Below are positions 25,309-33,671 of a stretch of DNA of 55,735 bases, in pieces. The stretch is taken from positions 1 through 55,735 of the forward strand of contig JAHFLD010000003.1 in NCBI GenBank assembly GCA_023245035.1, in the 5' to 3' direction. The stretch comes from Candidatus Harrisonbacteria bacterium (GTDB lineage: Bacteria; Patescibacteriota; Minisyncoccia; UBA6257; 1-14-0-10-40-38). Under the pieces are notes generated by a model that did no database searches, was not told the origin of the DNA, and was given only the letters and a program-made list of their open reading frames with translations. Made by a program: the position numbers and the translations under genes. How positions within the stretch are numbered: the stretch's first letter is position 1; each line of letters starts with the position of its first letter.

Positions 25309-25710
25309 ATGCGTTTGATTCTTATTTCGATTTTGGGAGTGCTTGGTTTGGTTTTGTTCGTGCCCGCTCTTTCCCAGGCGGAGACTGGGATTGTATTGCC
25401 GACAGCTGTGGCAACTCAACTGGCACAGGATAATTTCGGTTTTTCGGTTCCAGCGGGTACCGGCGACATTCGTACCAAGGAAGATGTAGTGCGGGTGGTT
25501 AATCGGGCGATTAATATTCTGTTCGGTTTTTTGCTTTTGCTGGCGGTGGTTTTTTTGTTAATCGCGGCTTACTATTTTCTTTTTGCCGGCGATGATTCCG
25601 GCAAAATCGAAACCGCCAAGACTATGATTCGTTATACGGTTATCGCTATTTTAATAGGGGGGTTATCTCGCGCCATCGTTTCGCTAACGCTCTATCTGAT
25701 AGAACTTTAA
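25309..25710 (+). CDS. VirB2/TrbC-like pilin protein, paralogue 3
   Basis: The product (133 aa) has a cleavable signal (about residues 1-24, ending LSQAE), a short outer segment and two helices. The loop FAGDDSGKIETAKTMIRY occupies the same position as in its neighbours. The word FGFLLLLAVVFLL is shared with paralogue 4, so those two are the closer pair. Confidence 0.75.
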   Translation: MRLILISILGVLGLVLFVPALSQAETGIVLPTAVATQLAQDNFGFSVPAGTGDIRTKEDVVRVVNRAINILFGFLLLLAVVFLLIAAYYFLFAGDDSGKIETAKTMIRYTVIAILIGGLSRAIVSLTLYLIEL

Positions 25711-25797
25711 TTCTGGGGATACACTTTGGGTTGGCTATCGTTTATAATGGGACTAATTGTTTGTTAAAGGTCGTTTTGGCTGTAGGCATGTCTTTCA

Positions 25798-26160
25798 ATG
25801 AATATCTTCAAGAAAATTACTAGTTTCGCACTGCTTACTATATCCGGATTGGCTCCGCTTGTTGGTTTGGCCCAGAGTGTTGGCGGGGTTCCGAATGTAC
25901 CGCCGCTTTCCGGGGGCGTTAACGTTTTGGATATCATCACCAAGGTTATTAACTATGCCTTTGGTTTTCTTCTCCTGCTAGCAGTCGTCTTTATTATCTA
26001 TGCCGCCTATCTTTATTTGATTGGCGACGATAAGGAAAAGGCGAAGAAGCTTATTATTGACGCGGTGTGGGCGATTGTAATCGGCGCTTTAGCGCGGGGT
26101 ATTGTTTTTATCGTTTCCAATTTGATCGGCGTTAATTCAAGTTCGGTGACTGGCGGGTAA
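25798..26160 (+). CDS. VirB2/TrbC-like pilin protein, paralogue 4
   Basis: The product (120 aa) has a signal peptide (about 1-25), a Pro/Gly-rich segment and two helices around LIGDDKEKAKKLIIDAV. An 87-bp gap containing TATAAT (25743-25748) precedes it, so it may have its own promoter. A perfect 20-bp terminator stem follows, closing the pilin block. Confidence 0.75.
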   Translation: MNIFKKITSFALLTISGLAPLVGLAQSVGGVPNVPPLSGGVNVLDIITKVINYAFGFLLLLAVVFIIYAAYLYLIGDDKEKAKKLIIDAVWAIVIGALARGIVFIVSNLIGVNSSSVTGG

Positions 26161-26178
26161 GTCTGGGTTTCCTGGTTT

Positions 26179-26223
26179 TAATCATAAAAATCTCCGATGT
26201 TATATCGGAGATTTTTATGATTA
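26179..26223. terminator. Perfect 20-bp-stem terminator
   Basis: Bases 26179-26198 and 26204-26223 are exact reverse complements around a 5-nt loop. It ends the pilin operon. Read on the minus strand it also follows the truncated tRNA-Leu 3' copy. Confidence 0.9.
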
Positions 26224-26224
26224 G

Positions 26225-26415
26225 TGCCCTCGAGAGGATTTTCACTACTCGTCCTTCGCTATACCTCGGACTGCGCTTTAAAAACCCTCGGTTTTTAATA
26301 TTTTCCGACACGGAAGGGACGTGGTTACTTCCCTTCCGATCCATCCCTCGTTCAAATCCTCTCAAAAACAAAGATTACAAAGAAACCGGATGATACCGGA
26401 GATTTTTTTTAATTG
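26225..26415 (-). mobile_element. tRNA-Leu-associated structured mini-element
   Basis: Reading in tRNA direction (minus), the intact tRNA-Leu is followed by its terminator, then by an insert and then by a second copy of the last 17 nt of the tRNA (26241-26225) and a related terminator. The insert begins at 26364 with GAGAGGATTTGAAC, the reverse complement of the host tRNA T-arm, and ends with GAGTAGTGA just before the 17-nt copy. Inside are a 9-bp hairpin (26311-26319 with 26330-26338) and a TCGG/CCGA stem around AAAATATTAAAAA (26308-26288). The same order of parts is found at tRNA-Pro. No protein is encoded. The mechanism is unknown. Confidence 0.65.
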
Positions 26416-26497
26416 TGCCCTCGAGAGGATTTGAACCTCTAATCCTTTCGGAACGTGGTCCTAAGCCACGCGCGTATGCCAGTTCCGCCACGAGGGC
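26416..26497 (-). tRNA. tRNA-Leu (UAG)
   Basis: The minus strand folds as an 82-nt tRNA with a long variable arm, acceptor GCCCTCG/CGAGGGC and anticodon loop CTTAGGA, giving anticodon UAG. The 3' CCA is not encoded. Its T-arm and 3' end are the source of the copied pieces in the adjacent mini-element. Confidence 0.95.
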
Positions 26498-26573
26498 CTT
26501 AGTTTAGCGTAAATGGTTTGACGGTTGAGGTAAAGAGCTTTTCTTTTTTACTCAGTTTGAGTAGAAGCGGTAA

Positions 26574-27476
26574 TCATTTATTTTTTCCGTGGAATGCCTT
26601 GTGGATGTCTTTAAGTCCCTTGTTGGTTACGTGCGTATAGATTTGAGTGGTGCCGATGTTTCTGTGTCCGAGGAGCTCCTGTACGGAGCGCAAGTCGGCG
26701 CCGTTGATTAATAAGTCGGTGGCGAAGAGGTGTCTTAGTTGATGGGGAGTTACGTGCCTTGGGATTCCGCTTACTGTCGCGTAATGGCTAACCAGGCGTT
26801 CAACGGCGCGGGGTGTAATGCGCCCGATAACTTGAGGAATTTTGGATTTTTTGAGACTAATAAACAGGGCTTCTTCCACATCACCACGCAAGGCCTCGTA
26901 GTTTTTTAGAGCGTTGCGGGCGCTATCGGATAGGAAGACCAGGCGAATTTTTCCTCCCTTGCCGCGGACGCTGATCTCACCACGCTTGAAATCGAGATCG
27001 CGGTTGAGGCCGCAGAGTTCCGCGAGGCGGAGGCCGGTAGAAAAGAGCATTTCCAAAATGGCGCGATCGCGGGCGGCGCGCAGAGTGTTGCCGCGCGGGG
27101 CTTTGAGCAGGCGATCCAGATCGTGGTGTTCCATGATTTCAATTTGCCGCTGTTCAACCCTGGGAAGCTCTATCTTGTCCGGCGAAATTGCCGGGTATCC
27201 TTTTTTGATTAGGTATTTCAAAAAATTGCGGATGGCGATGACATAGTAGCTTTGAGTGTTTTTTTTAAGCTCAGCGCCATTTACGCGTTCGCGGGCGAGC
27301 GCGAGCCGAAAACGGCGAATGTTTTCTTCGGTTAGGTCTTTGATGGTGTTGATTTTTGTTTGGGCAATAAAGCGTTGCAGGTAGCGCTCGTAGTTGTCGC
27401 GAGTTTTAACCGAACGGTTTTTTTCGATCTCCAGATATTCGCAATATTCCTTGAGGGCTTTTTCGATCTCGTTCAT
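26574..27476 (-). CDS. Tyrosine recombinase, XerC/XerD-like
   Basis: The product (300 aa) has an N-terminal SAM-like core-binding domain (1-100) and a catalytic domain with Arg150 (TGLRLAEL), a lysine in GKGGKIR (173-176), His245-x-x-Arg248, His271 (LLGHRN) and the nucleophile Tyr280. The full catalytic set is present and the length is that of chromosomal Xer proteins, so it may be the single Xer that resolves chromosome dimers. Its position right beside the tRNA-Leu mini-element also makes it a candidate to act on that element; this is inference. Confidence 0.9.
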   Translation of the reverse strand: MNEIEKALKEYCEYLEIEKNRSVKTRDNYERYLQRFIAQTKINTIKDLTEENIRRFRLALARERVNGAELKKNTQSYYVIAIRNFLKYLIKKGYPAISPDKIELPRVEQRQIEIMEHHDLDRLLKAPRGNTLRAARDRAILEMLFSTGLRLAELCGLNRDLDFKRGEISVRGKGGKIRLVFLSDSARNALKNYEALRGDVEEALFISLKKSKIPQVIGRITPRAVERLVSHYATVSGIPRHVTPHQLRHLFATDLLINGADLRSVQELLGHRNIGTTQIYTHVTNKGLKDIHKAFHGKNK

Positions 27477-27548
27477 CTTTCTATGATACCTAATAATATC
27501 CCGATCGGATAATTGTTTTTATCGCCGTTAGCTGGTGATTGGGAAAAT

Positions 27549-27572
27549 AAAAAACCCCGCACGAGCGGGGTT
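27549..27572 (-). terminator. Terminator of SPFH cassette A
   Basis: AACCCCGC (27553-27560) pairs with GCGGGGTT (27565-27572), overlapping the stop codon of the small gene, with TTTTTTATTTT following on the minus strand. The same terminator is found at 29518-29539. Confidence 0.85.
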
Positions 27573-27993
27573 AGGGAAAGACCAAAAGTTTTGCTGGGCA
27601 GTTGATGCCATTCAAGCGAAACTTCCGATCTAGTAGCTTGATGTTTGGGTTGCCAACGGGTGATCTAATCGTTCTCCCATTGGAGAAATCAAAGTTCACC
27701 ATGTCAGGAGACTTGTAGTCGAATTGCAAACTAAAATCACTTGCCTCCGGCAAAATGAGCCACGGAGTCCATTCAGATTCACGAATCTGAAGTTGAATCT
27801 CCTCACCCCTGTGGAGCGTGATGTACGCTGGCGGGGGCGGGGATATCACTTCTCGGGATTCCGGCTGGGATCTTGGGAGGTCTTGGATGACCTTGAACCC
27901 CCAAATACCGATTGAAATAACCGAAATGAAGAGCAGGAGCTTGATGAGTTTTCCTGAAACCCTGAAGCCGACTGTTTGCGGGCCGTGGGGCAT
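27571..27993 (-). CDS. Small membrane-anchored partner of SPFH protein, copy A
   Basis: The product (140 aa) has one membrane helix (about residues 18-38), a Pro-rich stalk (SPPPPAYITL) and a beta-rich outer domain. Its SD AAAGGAG lies within the last codons of the upstream SPFH gene, and the start follows that stop by 2 nt, so translation is probably coupled. The stretch EIQLQIRESEWTPWLILPE is identical to copy B (29538-29960), while the C-terminal third is strongly diverged. I do not recognise the domain. Confidence 0.72.
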   Translation of the reverse strand: MPHGPQTVGFRVSGKLIKLLLFISVISIGIWGFKVIQDLPRSQPESREVISPPPPAYITLHRGEEIQLQIRESEWTPWLILPEASDFSLQFDYKSPDMVNFDFSNGRTIRSPVGNPNIKLLDRKFRLNGINCPAKLLVFP

Positions 27994-27995
27994 GG

Positions 27996-29348
27996 CTAAT
28001 CTCCTTTTTTGCTACTCTTGTCCGCGAGATACTTGGCGAGTGCGGCGGAGGTAAGGTCAGTACCCTTTGCCTCCACGATTGTGGTGCTTGGTTTTTCTTT
28101 CATTCCCAGCGTCACTTCAATACCAGTCAAGATTCCTTCTCGTATTCTGGGATCATCCCAGTCGGGTCCGGCTTTGATTTTTGCTTTCTCAACCAACTCG
28201 CCATATTTTTTGCTCAATTCTTCGGCGGCGTCGGCGGTGTTTTCCGCCAGGCGACGCTTTTCGATGGCTTCCCTGACTTCCTTGGAGAAGTTGATTTCGG
28301 TCAAGTCAAATTCCATCACTTCAATACCAAATTGGCGTTCAACTGCGGATGGCGATCCGCGTTCCACTGCCAGCAATTCAGTAACTAGATTTCTATATTC
28401 CGCGTATTTCCGGGGACAATCTTCTGGCTTCCAACCACACCTATTGTGCGGTGTCTCGCTCAAGCGCAGGACGCAGTTGATGAAGAGCTTTAGAGCTTCT
28501 CGATTCTCAATGAAGTCGTCTACCAGAGAGGCGCCAGCGATTTCTCCCAGAGCGCTCGCGATACTACCGCGCAATCCCTTGGTTGTGGTTTCCGGACTCA
28601 TCTCAACAAAAAGCACCTTGCCTTTTTTGTTGACGATATCCGGAGACGGCCGTTTGCGCAGATTGCCTTTGACGGTGATCGCCACCTGTCCAAATTTTTG
28701 TCCGTCCTTGCCCTTGCCGCCGGTCGTTACACTAACTTCGATTGGGTCGGTGTCTACTTGGTAGTCCAAATACTCTACCGCATCAATGAAGGGGATCAGG
28801 AAGTAGGGCCCGCCTTCGGACAAGTATCCTTTGAGACGCATTCCGAAGCGAGTAACCACCCCAAATTGCGCCGGTCGGATGATGACGAGGCCTTTGGCGA
28901 GGATGATGGTAAGGAAGAGTCCAATAAATCCAATCCATGAAAAGATTGCTCCAGGTTCTTCACCTTCTAGTAGACTTACTATCCAAAAAATCGCTGCTCC
29001 AGCGATCGCATAAACCAGTAAAACCGGAATGAAGTTGAAACCCGGCGCTCTTTGCGCTTGTCGAGCTTTCTTTTTCGCCTGGCCGATCAAGTCATTGAGT
29101 TGATCAATCTCGGTTTGGGGCGAAGCGGTTATAGCTATTGCCGGCTGATCGAATAGCGTTTTGAGTACTTTTAGACCTAATGCTAAGCAGAGACCAATGC
29201 CGATGACGGTGGATATTGCGATAACTTTGTCTTCCCAGAGCTTGTAGCCAGCAAAGATTATTGCCGTTATAGCGACGAGCCAGCAACAGAGGTACGAGGC
29301 GTGTTTGGCGGTTTCTCGGAAATCTTGCTTGAACTTTCTAGTGAACAT
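27996..29348 (-). CDS. Multi-pass SPFH/band-7 domain protein, copy A
   Basis: The product (450 aa) has two membrane helices (about 20-65), a short polar linker with QAKKKARQAQRAPG, two more helices (about 107-165) and then an SPFH domain beginning RPAQFGVVTRFG. The domain carries an insert with three cysteines around PHNRCGWKPEDC, conserved in copy B. A charged, coiled tail follows. SPFH proteins form membrane microdomain scaffolds; HflK/HflC-type members regulate FtsH. Copy B and ftsH lie just upstream. AAAGGTAGG precedes the ATG. A TTGACA (29444-29439) upstream may be the promoter, but its -10 is weak. Confidence 0.82.
   Translation of the reverse strand: MFTRKFKQDFRETAKHASYLCCWLVAITAIIFAGYKLWEDKVIAISTVIGIGLCLALGLKVLKTLFDQPAIAITASPQTEIDQLNDLIGQAKKKARQAQRAPGFNFIPVLLVYAIAGAAIFWIVSLLEGEEPGAIFSWIGFIGLFLTIILAKGLVIIRPAQFGVVTRFGMRLKGYLSEGGPYFLIPFIDAVEYLDYQVDTDPIEVSVTTGGKGKDGQKFGQVAITVKGNLRKRPSPDIVNKKGKVLFVEMSPETTTKGLRGSIASALGEIAGASLVDDFIENREALKLFINCVLRLSETPHNRCGWKPEDCPRKYAEYRNLVTELLAVERGSPSAVERQFGIEVMEFDLTEINFSKEVREAIEKRRLAENTADAAEELSKKYGELVEKAKIKAGPDWDDPRIREGILTGIEVTLGMKEKPSTTIVEAKGTDLTSAALAKYLADKSSKKGD
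28711..28909. repeat. 199-bp identical block shared with 30714-30912
   Basis: These 199 bases, inside SPFH copy A, are identical to 30714-30912 in copy B. Flanking parts of the two genes differ substantially. Similar near-identical blocks occur around 29019-29130 versus 31011-31122 and in the small partner genes (around 27750-27890 versus 29717-29860). The alternation of identical and diverged blocks points to gene conversion or to selection for divergence in only some regions. Confidence 0.9.
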
Positions 29349-29517
29349 GGCCTACCTTTCTTTGTATTTCTTTTTCAAAGAACTCGAATCCTTACAGGGG
29401 ACTCGCTGTTTATAGAATTCACCTAAATATATAGAGCTGTCAATATTTGATTCGTTTTTGGTTTTGCGGGCGAGCTTTTTGGCATCCTCATCTTTTTTTT
29501 GACTGTTGGCGTAATAA

Positions 29518-29539
29518 AAAACCCCGCACGAGCGGGGTT
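29518..29539 (-). terminator. Terminator of SPFH cassette B
   Basis: AACCCCGC (29520-29527) and GCGGGGTT (29532-29539) form the stem. The U-tract lies on the minus strand. It overlaps the stop codon exactly as in cassette A. Confidence 0.85.
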
Positions 29540-29960
29540 AGGGAAAGATCACGAACTTTGCGGGCGATTCAATTCCACGCAGACGAAATGTTCTGTCGGG
29601 AAATCTACCAAGAGCAGCTTCTCGATTGGATGACACGATAGTCATCCCATTCAAAAATCCAAAAGTTATCGTGCCATTCTTGCTTGTTCGTAGATCGAAC
29701 TTGCCCGATTCCGGCAAAATGAGCCACGGAGTCCATTCAGATTCACGAATCTGAAGTTGAATCTCCTCACCCCTGTGGAGCGTGATGTACGCTGGCGGCG
29801 GGGGCGGGGATATCACTTCTCGGGATTCCGGCTGGGATCTTGGGAGGTCTTGGATTTGCAGAAATCCACATATTCCAACGATGAAGATTCCACAAAATAA
29901 CATAAGTTTGGTGAGTTTTCCAGAAATCTGAAATCCAGTGGATTGCGGATTGTGTGGCAT
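29538..29960 (-). CDS. Small membrane-anchored partner of SPFH protein, copy B
   Basis: The product (140 aa) is the paralogue of 27571-27993: membrane helix at about 18-36, a five-proline stalk, an identical central segment and a diverged C-terminal region. The same SD inside the SPFH stop region precedes it. The small gene and the SPFH gene were evidently duplicated together, which argues that the two products work as a pair. Confidence 0.72.
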   Translation of the reverse strand: MPHNPQSTGFQISGKLTKLMLFCGIFIVGICGFLQIQDLPRSQPESREVISPPPPPAYITLHRGEEIQLQIRESEWTPWLILPESGKFDLRTSKNGTITFGFLNGMTIVSSNREAALGRFPDRTFRLRGIESPAKFVIFP

Positions 29961-29962
29961 GG

Positions 29963-31372
29963 CTAATCTCCTTTTTTGCCACTCTTGTCGGTGACGTACT
30001 TGGCAAGCGCGGCGGATAGCAAATCACCACCTCTGACGTCAACACTGGTTGCGTTGCTGGTTGCGATGGTTGTTGCTGTTGGCTTTTCTCGGAGTCCCAA
30101 CATCACGCCAATTTCGAGTAGTGCCGTCTTTCGTACTTCCGGATCATCCCAGTCTTTGCCAGCTTTTATCTTTGCCGCTTCAATTAGGTTGTTGCGTCTA
30201 GTGCTCAATTCCTCGGCGGCGTCAGCAGTACTTTCCGCCAGGCGGCGCTTTTCGATGGCTTCCATGACTTGCTTGGAGAAGTTGATTTCGGTCAGGTCAA
30301 ACTCAATCACTTCAATACCAAATTGGCGTTCAACCGCTGAGGTCGATCCACGTTCCAGTTTAAGGAGTTCAGTGATTAGTTGGCTGTGTTCCACGTACTT
30401 TGACAAGCAAATTTCTGGTTTCCAACCACAGGTGCCGTGCGGGGTCTCGCTCAATCTTAAGACGCAGTTGATGAAAAGCTTCAAGGCCTCGCTATTTTCA
30501 ATGAAATCATCTACCGACGAGGCGCCGGCGACTTCCCTGATAGCGCTGGAAATTTTACCTTCCAACCCATCGGTGATGGTCTTAAGATTGATCTCAATAA
30601 AGAGGACCTTGCCGTTGTCGTTGGGGACGTTGGGAGACGGCCGTTTACGCAGATTGCCTTTGATGGTGACCGTTGCTTGACCAATCTTCTTTCCAGCCGT
30701 TGCTGCCGCAGTGCCCTTGCCGCCGGTCGTTACACTAACTTCGATTGGGTCGGTGTCTACTTGGTAGTCCAAATACTCTACCGCATCAATGAAGGGGATC
30801 AGGAAGTAGGGCCCGCCTTCGGACAAGTATCCTTTGAGACGCATTCCGAAGCGAGTAACCACCCCAAATTGCGCCGGTCGGATGATGACGAGGCCTTTGG
30901 CGAGGATGATGGCAAGGATTATAATTCCGATACCGATTTGGCCCAAAAACTTGGGCTTTAGGTATTGATTGGCCAGCCAGAGACTCCCCAAAATCACGAT
31001 GGCGTAAACCAGCAAAACCGGAATGAAGTTGAAACCAGGCGCTCTTTGCGCTTGTCGAGCTTTCTTTTTCGCCTGGCCGATCAAGTCATTGAGTTGATCA
31101 ATCTCGGTTTGAGGCGAAGCGGTTGATGTTGTCTGTGAAGTTGAAGCCGGACTTCCGGTTGGCAACTTCTTCTTGAGCAGTGTGTTGAGCAGAGTAGCTA
31201 CGAAGACAAAGCAGGCGCTAAGAACAGTAACCGCGGCGATCGCGATTGGGATGTTGTCCCAGAACCTTCGGCCCAGGTAGAGCAGAGTCGCGACGGCGAG
31301 GATGGCATAGGCCACCCAGGCGAGGCGTCTCGTGACCACCTTGAGATCTTTCTTGAATTGAGCACCGAACAT
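29963..31372 (-). CDS. Multi-pass SPFH/band-7 domain protein, copy B
   Basis: The product (469 aa) has the same layout as copy A: two helices, polar linker, two helices, then SPFH domain. Membrane segments 1-2 and the linker start differ strongly from copy A, while the SPFH core start is identical. The cysteine insert reads PHGTCGWKPEIC. The tail ends in the same KKGD. It is transcribed away from ftsH, whose ATG lies about 240 bp from its own start, so the two may share a regulatory region. Confidence 0.82.
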   Translation of the reverse strand: MFGAQFKKDLKVVTRRLAWVAYAILAVATLLYLGRRFWDNIPIAIAAVTVLSACFVFVATLLNTLLKKKLPTGSPASTSQTTSTASPQTEIDQLNDLIGQAKKKARQAQRAPGFNFIPVLLVYAIVILGSLWLANQYLKPKFLGQIGIGIIILAIILAKGLVIIRPAQFGVVTRFGMRLKGYLSEGGPYFLIPFIDAVEYLDYQVDTDPIEVSVTTGGKGTAAATAGKKIGQATVTIKGNLRKRPSPNVPNDNGKVLFIEINLKTITDGLEGKISSAIREVAGASSVDDFIENSEALKLFINCVLRLSETPHGTCGWKPEICLSKYVEHSQLITELLKLERGSTSAVERQFGIEVIEFDLTEINFSKQVMEAIEKRRLAESTADAAEELSTRRNNLIEAAKIKAGKDWDDPEVRKTALLEIGVMLGLREKPTATTIATSNATSVDVRGGDLLSAALAKYVTDKSGKKGD

Positions 31373-31449
31373 CGGCCACCTCTCTTTCTATTTTTGATTT
31401 TGGCTGATTTTCAAAGGGCGTGGATCCCAACAAGGGACTCACTGGCTGT

Positions 31450-31479
31450 ATGATATACATATATCTGTATGTCTGTCAA
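31450..31479 (-). promoter_or_regulatory. Promoter of SPFH cassette B
   Basis: TTGACA (31479-31474) and TATCAT (31455-31450) are 18 nt apart on the minus strand. The region up to the ftsH start is the shared divergent intergenic region. Confidence 0.65.
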
Positions 31480-31614
31480 GGGCGCTGGGTGGCGTGCTAT
31501 CTAAAATAGCGAAAGGCAGACTTGGGAAGATTGTCGCTTTTGCTTAAGACTTTTAGCTGTCGAGACGTATTGGATGGACTTTCCAGCTTTTTTCCTTTAT
31601 CATATTCACTACCT

Positions 31615-33453
31615 ATGAAACTACTTTCCAAGAATATCGTGTGGGCGATTGGGGCATTGCTGGTGGCGACTTTGCTTTTTTCGGCTGTTTTTGAAACGAG
31701 CAATAGTCCTACTCCGCTGACCATTGATGGATTGGCCAAAAAAATTATTGCCGGAGAGGTCCAAAAAATTGTTGTGCGGGGCAATGAGTTGCTGGTGGAT
31801 TTGAAGGACGGAGGCAAGGGCTTGGCGCGGAAGGAGAACGAAGCGGGATTTACCGAGACCTTAAAAAATTATGGAGTCTCCGGCGAAGCTTTGCAGGGAG
31901 TGGCGTTTGAAATTAAAGACGAGTCCGGTTTTCGTTTTTGGCTGGGAGTTTTGGTGCCGACAATTTTGCCACTGATTGTTATTATCGCGGTTTTTTGGTT
32001 TGTGTTTCGGCAGGCAAAGGCCGGTTCCTCGCAGGCTTTTAATTTTGGGCGTTCCAACTTGCGCCTTTTTGGATCGTTCAAGGAAAAAATCTCATTTAAG
32101 GATGTGGCGGGACTTCACGAGGCTAAGCAGGAATTGGAAGAAGTGGTGGATTTTTTGAAGCATCCGAAGAAGTTTTCCGACATGGGAGCCCGAATTCCCC
32201 GAGGCGTTTTGTTAATGGGTAGTCCGGGAACGGGAAAAACTCTTTTGGCCCGCGCGGTGGCGGGGGAGAGCGGTGTGCCGTTTTTTCATATTTCCGCTTC
32301 GGAATTCGTGGAGATGTTTGTGGGGGTTGGCGCCGCGCGAACTCGAGACGCCTTTGCCACGGCCAAGAAGGCGGCTCCGGCCATTTTATTCGTTGATGAG
32401 ATCGACGCGGTTGGTCGCGAGCGGGGGACCGGACTTGGTGGCGGGCATGACGAACGAGAACAGACTCTTAACCAGATTTTGGTGGAAATGGACGGTTTTG
32501 ATCGCGAGACGCAGGTAATAGTGCTCGCGGCCACCAATCGCCCCGATGTTTTGGATCCGGCCTTATTGCGTCCGGGCAGATTTGATCGAAGGGTTTTTTT
32601 GGATTTGCCGGATATTAAGGATCGCAAGGATATTTTGGCGATTCATGCCAAAAACAAGCCGATGGCCGAAGATGTTAATTTGGAGAGAATTGCCGTGCGG
32701 ACACCGGGTTTTTCCGGCGCGGATTTGGCGAACATCGTTAACGAGGCTGCTATCTTTGCGGCTCGTCACGATCGAAAAAAGATTCTTCAAGCCGATTTAT
32801 ATGAGTCAATAGAAAAAGTTTTGCTGGGACCGGAGCGGCGCAATAGAGTAATTGTTGAACAGGAGAAAAAAATTACCGCTTTTCACGAGGCCGGTCACGC
32901 GCTAGTGGCTTCCAGTCTTAAAGACGCCGATCCGGTTCACAAGGTTTCCATTATCGCGCGCGGGCGAGCCGGCGGGTATACTTTGAAATTGCCCATTGAA
33001 GAAAATCGACTCAAGACCAAGTCGCAGTTTTTGGCGGACTTGGCGGTAATGCTAGGCGGTTATGTTGCCGAGCAAGAGGTGTTCAACGAGCTGACGACCG
33101 GCGCCTCTAGTGATTTGAAACAAGCCTCGGAGCTTTCGCGGAGGTTGGTGACGCATTATGGCATGAGCGAGCTGGGGCCGATTGTTTTTGGTACGGGCGA
33201 GGATGCGGTTTTTTTGGGGCGAGAGCTTGGTTCGCATCGAAACTACTCCGAAGAAATGGCGGCTAAGATTGATCAGGCGGTTTCGGCATTTATTCAAGCC
33301 GCCCAACAGAACGCGAAAAAAATTATTTCTTCCCGTCGGAAGATTTTGGACGCGATTGCCAAAACTTTGCTAGAGAAGGAGACTCTGGAACAGGATGAGT
33401 TCAAAACGCTGGTTGATTCCTTTAAGGTGAAGCCGGTGGCCTTTCAGATGTAG
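31615..33453 (+). CDS. ftsH: ATP-dependent zinc metalloprotease FtsH
   Basis: FtsH extracts and degrades membrane and misfolded proteins. The product (612 aa) has two membrane helices (about 8-26 and 108-130) flanking a small outer domain, then an AAA+ domain with GSPGTGKT (202-209), the aromatic pore motif FVGVGA (235-240), Walker B LFVDEID (258-264) and the second region of homology. The zinc protease motif HEAGH is at 424-428, with a later Asp ligand in [12 protein letters not shown] 31615 begins the first helix. Two SPFH genes lie divergently next to it, echoing the HflKC-FtsH partnership. Confidence 0.96.
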   Translation: MKLLSKNIVWAIGALLVATLLFSAVFETSNSPTPLTIDGLAKKIIAGEVQKIVVRGNELLVDLKDGGKGLARKENEAGFTETLKNYGVSGEALQGVAFEIKDESGFRFWLGVLVPTILPLIVIIAVFWFVFRQAKAGSSQAFNFGRSNLRLFGSFKEKISFKDVAGLHEAKQELEEVVDFLKHPKKFSDMGARIPRGVLLMGSPGTGKTLLARAVAGESGVPFFHISASEFVEMFVGVGAARTRDAFATAKKAAPAILFVDEIDAVGRERGTGLGGGHDEREQTLNQILVEMDGFDRETQVIVLAATNRPDVLDPALLRPGRFDRRVFLDLPDIKDRKDILAIHAKNKPMAEDVNLERIAVRTPGFSGADLANIVNEAAIFAARHDRKKILQADLYESIEKVLLGPERRNRVIVEQEKKITAFHEAGHALVASSLKDADPVHKVSIIARGRAGGYTLKLPIEENRLKTKSQFLADLAVMLGGYVAEQEVFNELTTGASSDLKQASELSRRLVTHYGMSELGPIVFGTGEDAVFLGRELGSHRNYSEEMAAKIDQAVSAFIQAAQQNAKKIISSRRKILDAIAKTLLEKETLEQDEFKTLVDSFKVKPVAFQM

Positions 33454-33515
33454 ATTGCTTGAGGGGGCGGCCTTTTTTGTGGATACTATAGTAGTCTTCG
33501 CTGGCTATAGTATTC

Positions 33516-33588
33516 GCGCCTGTAGCTCAATTGGTAGAGCAACCGTCTTATACACGGTAGGTTCCTGGTTCGATTCCAGGCGGGCGCA
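33516..33588 (+). tRNA. tRNA-Ile (UAU)
   Basis: The 73-nt sequence folds perfectly: acceptor GCGCCTG/CGGGCGC, D-stem GCTC/GAGC, anticodon stem ACCGT/ACGGT, T-stem CCTGG/CCAGG. The loop CTTATAC gives anticodon UAU, which reads AUA. Most bacteria read AUA with a CAU tRNA modified to lysidine by TilS. CCA is not encoded. Confidence 0.9.
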
Positions 33589-33671
33589 CAAAATTTTTGT
33601 TGCTACTATCTAGTTTGAAAAGGATTTTTCGTGTGTTAGACTGAACTAAAGTTTAAAAAAAGACTAAAAAT

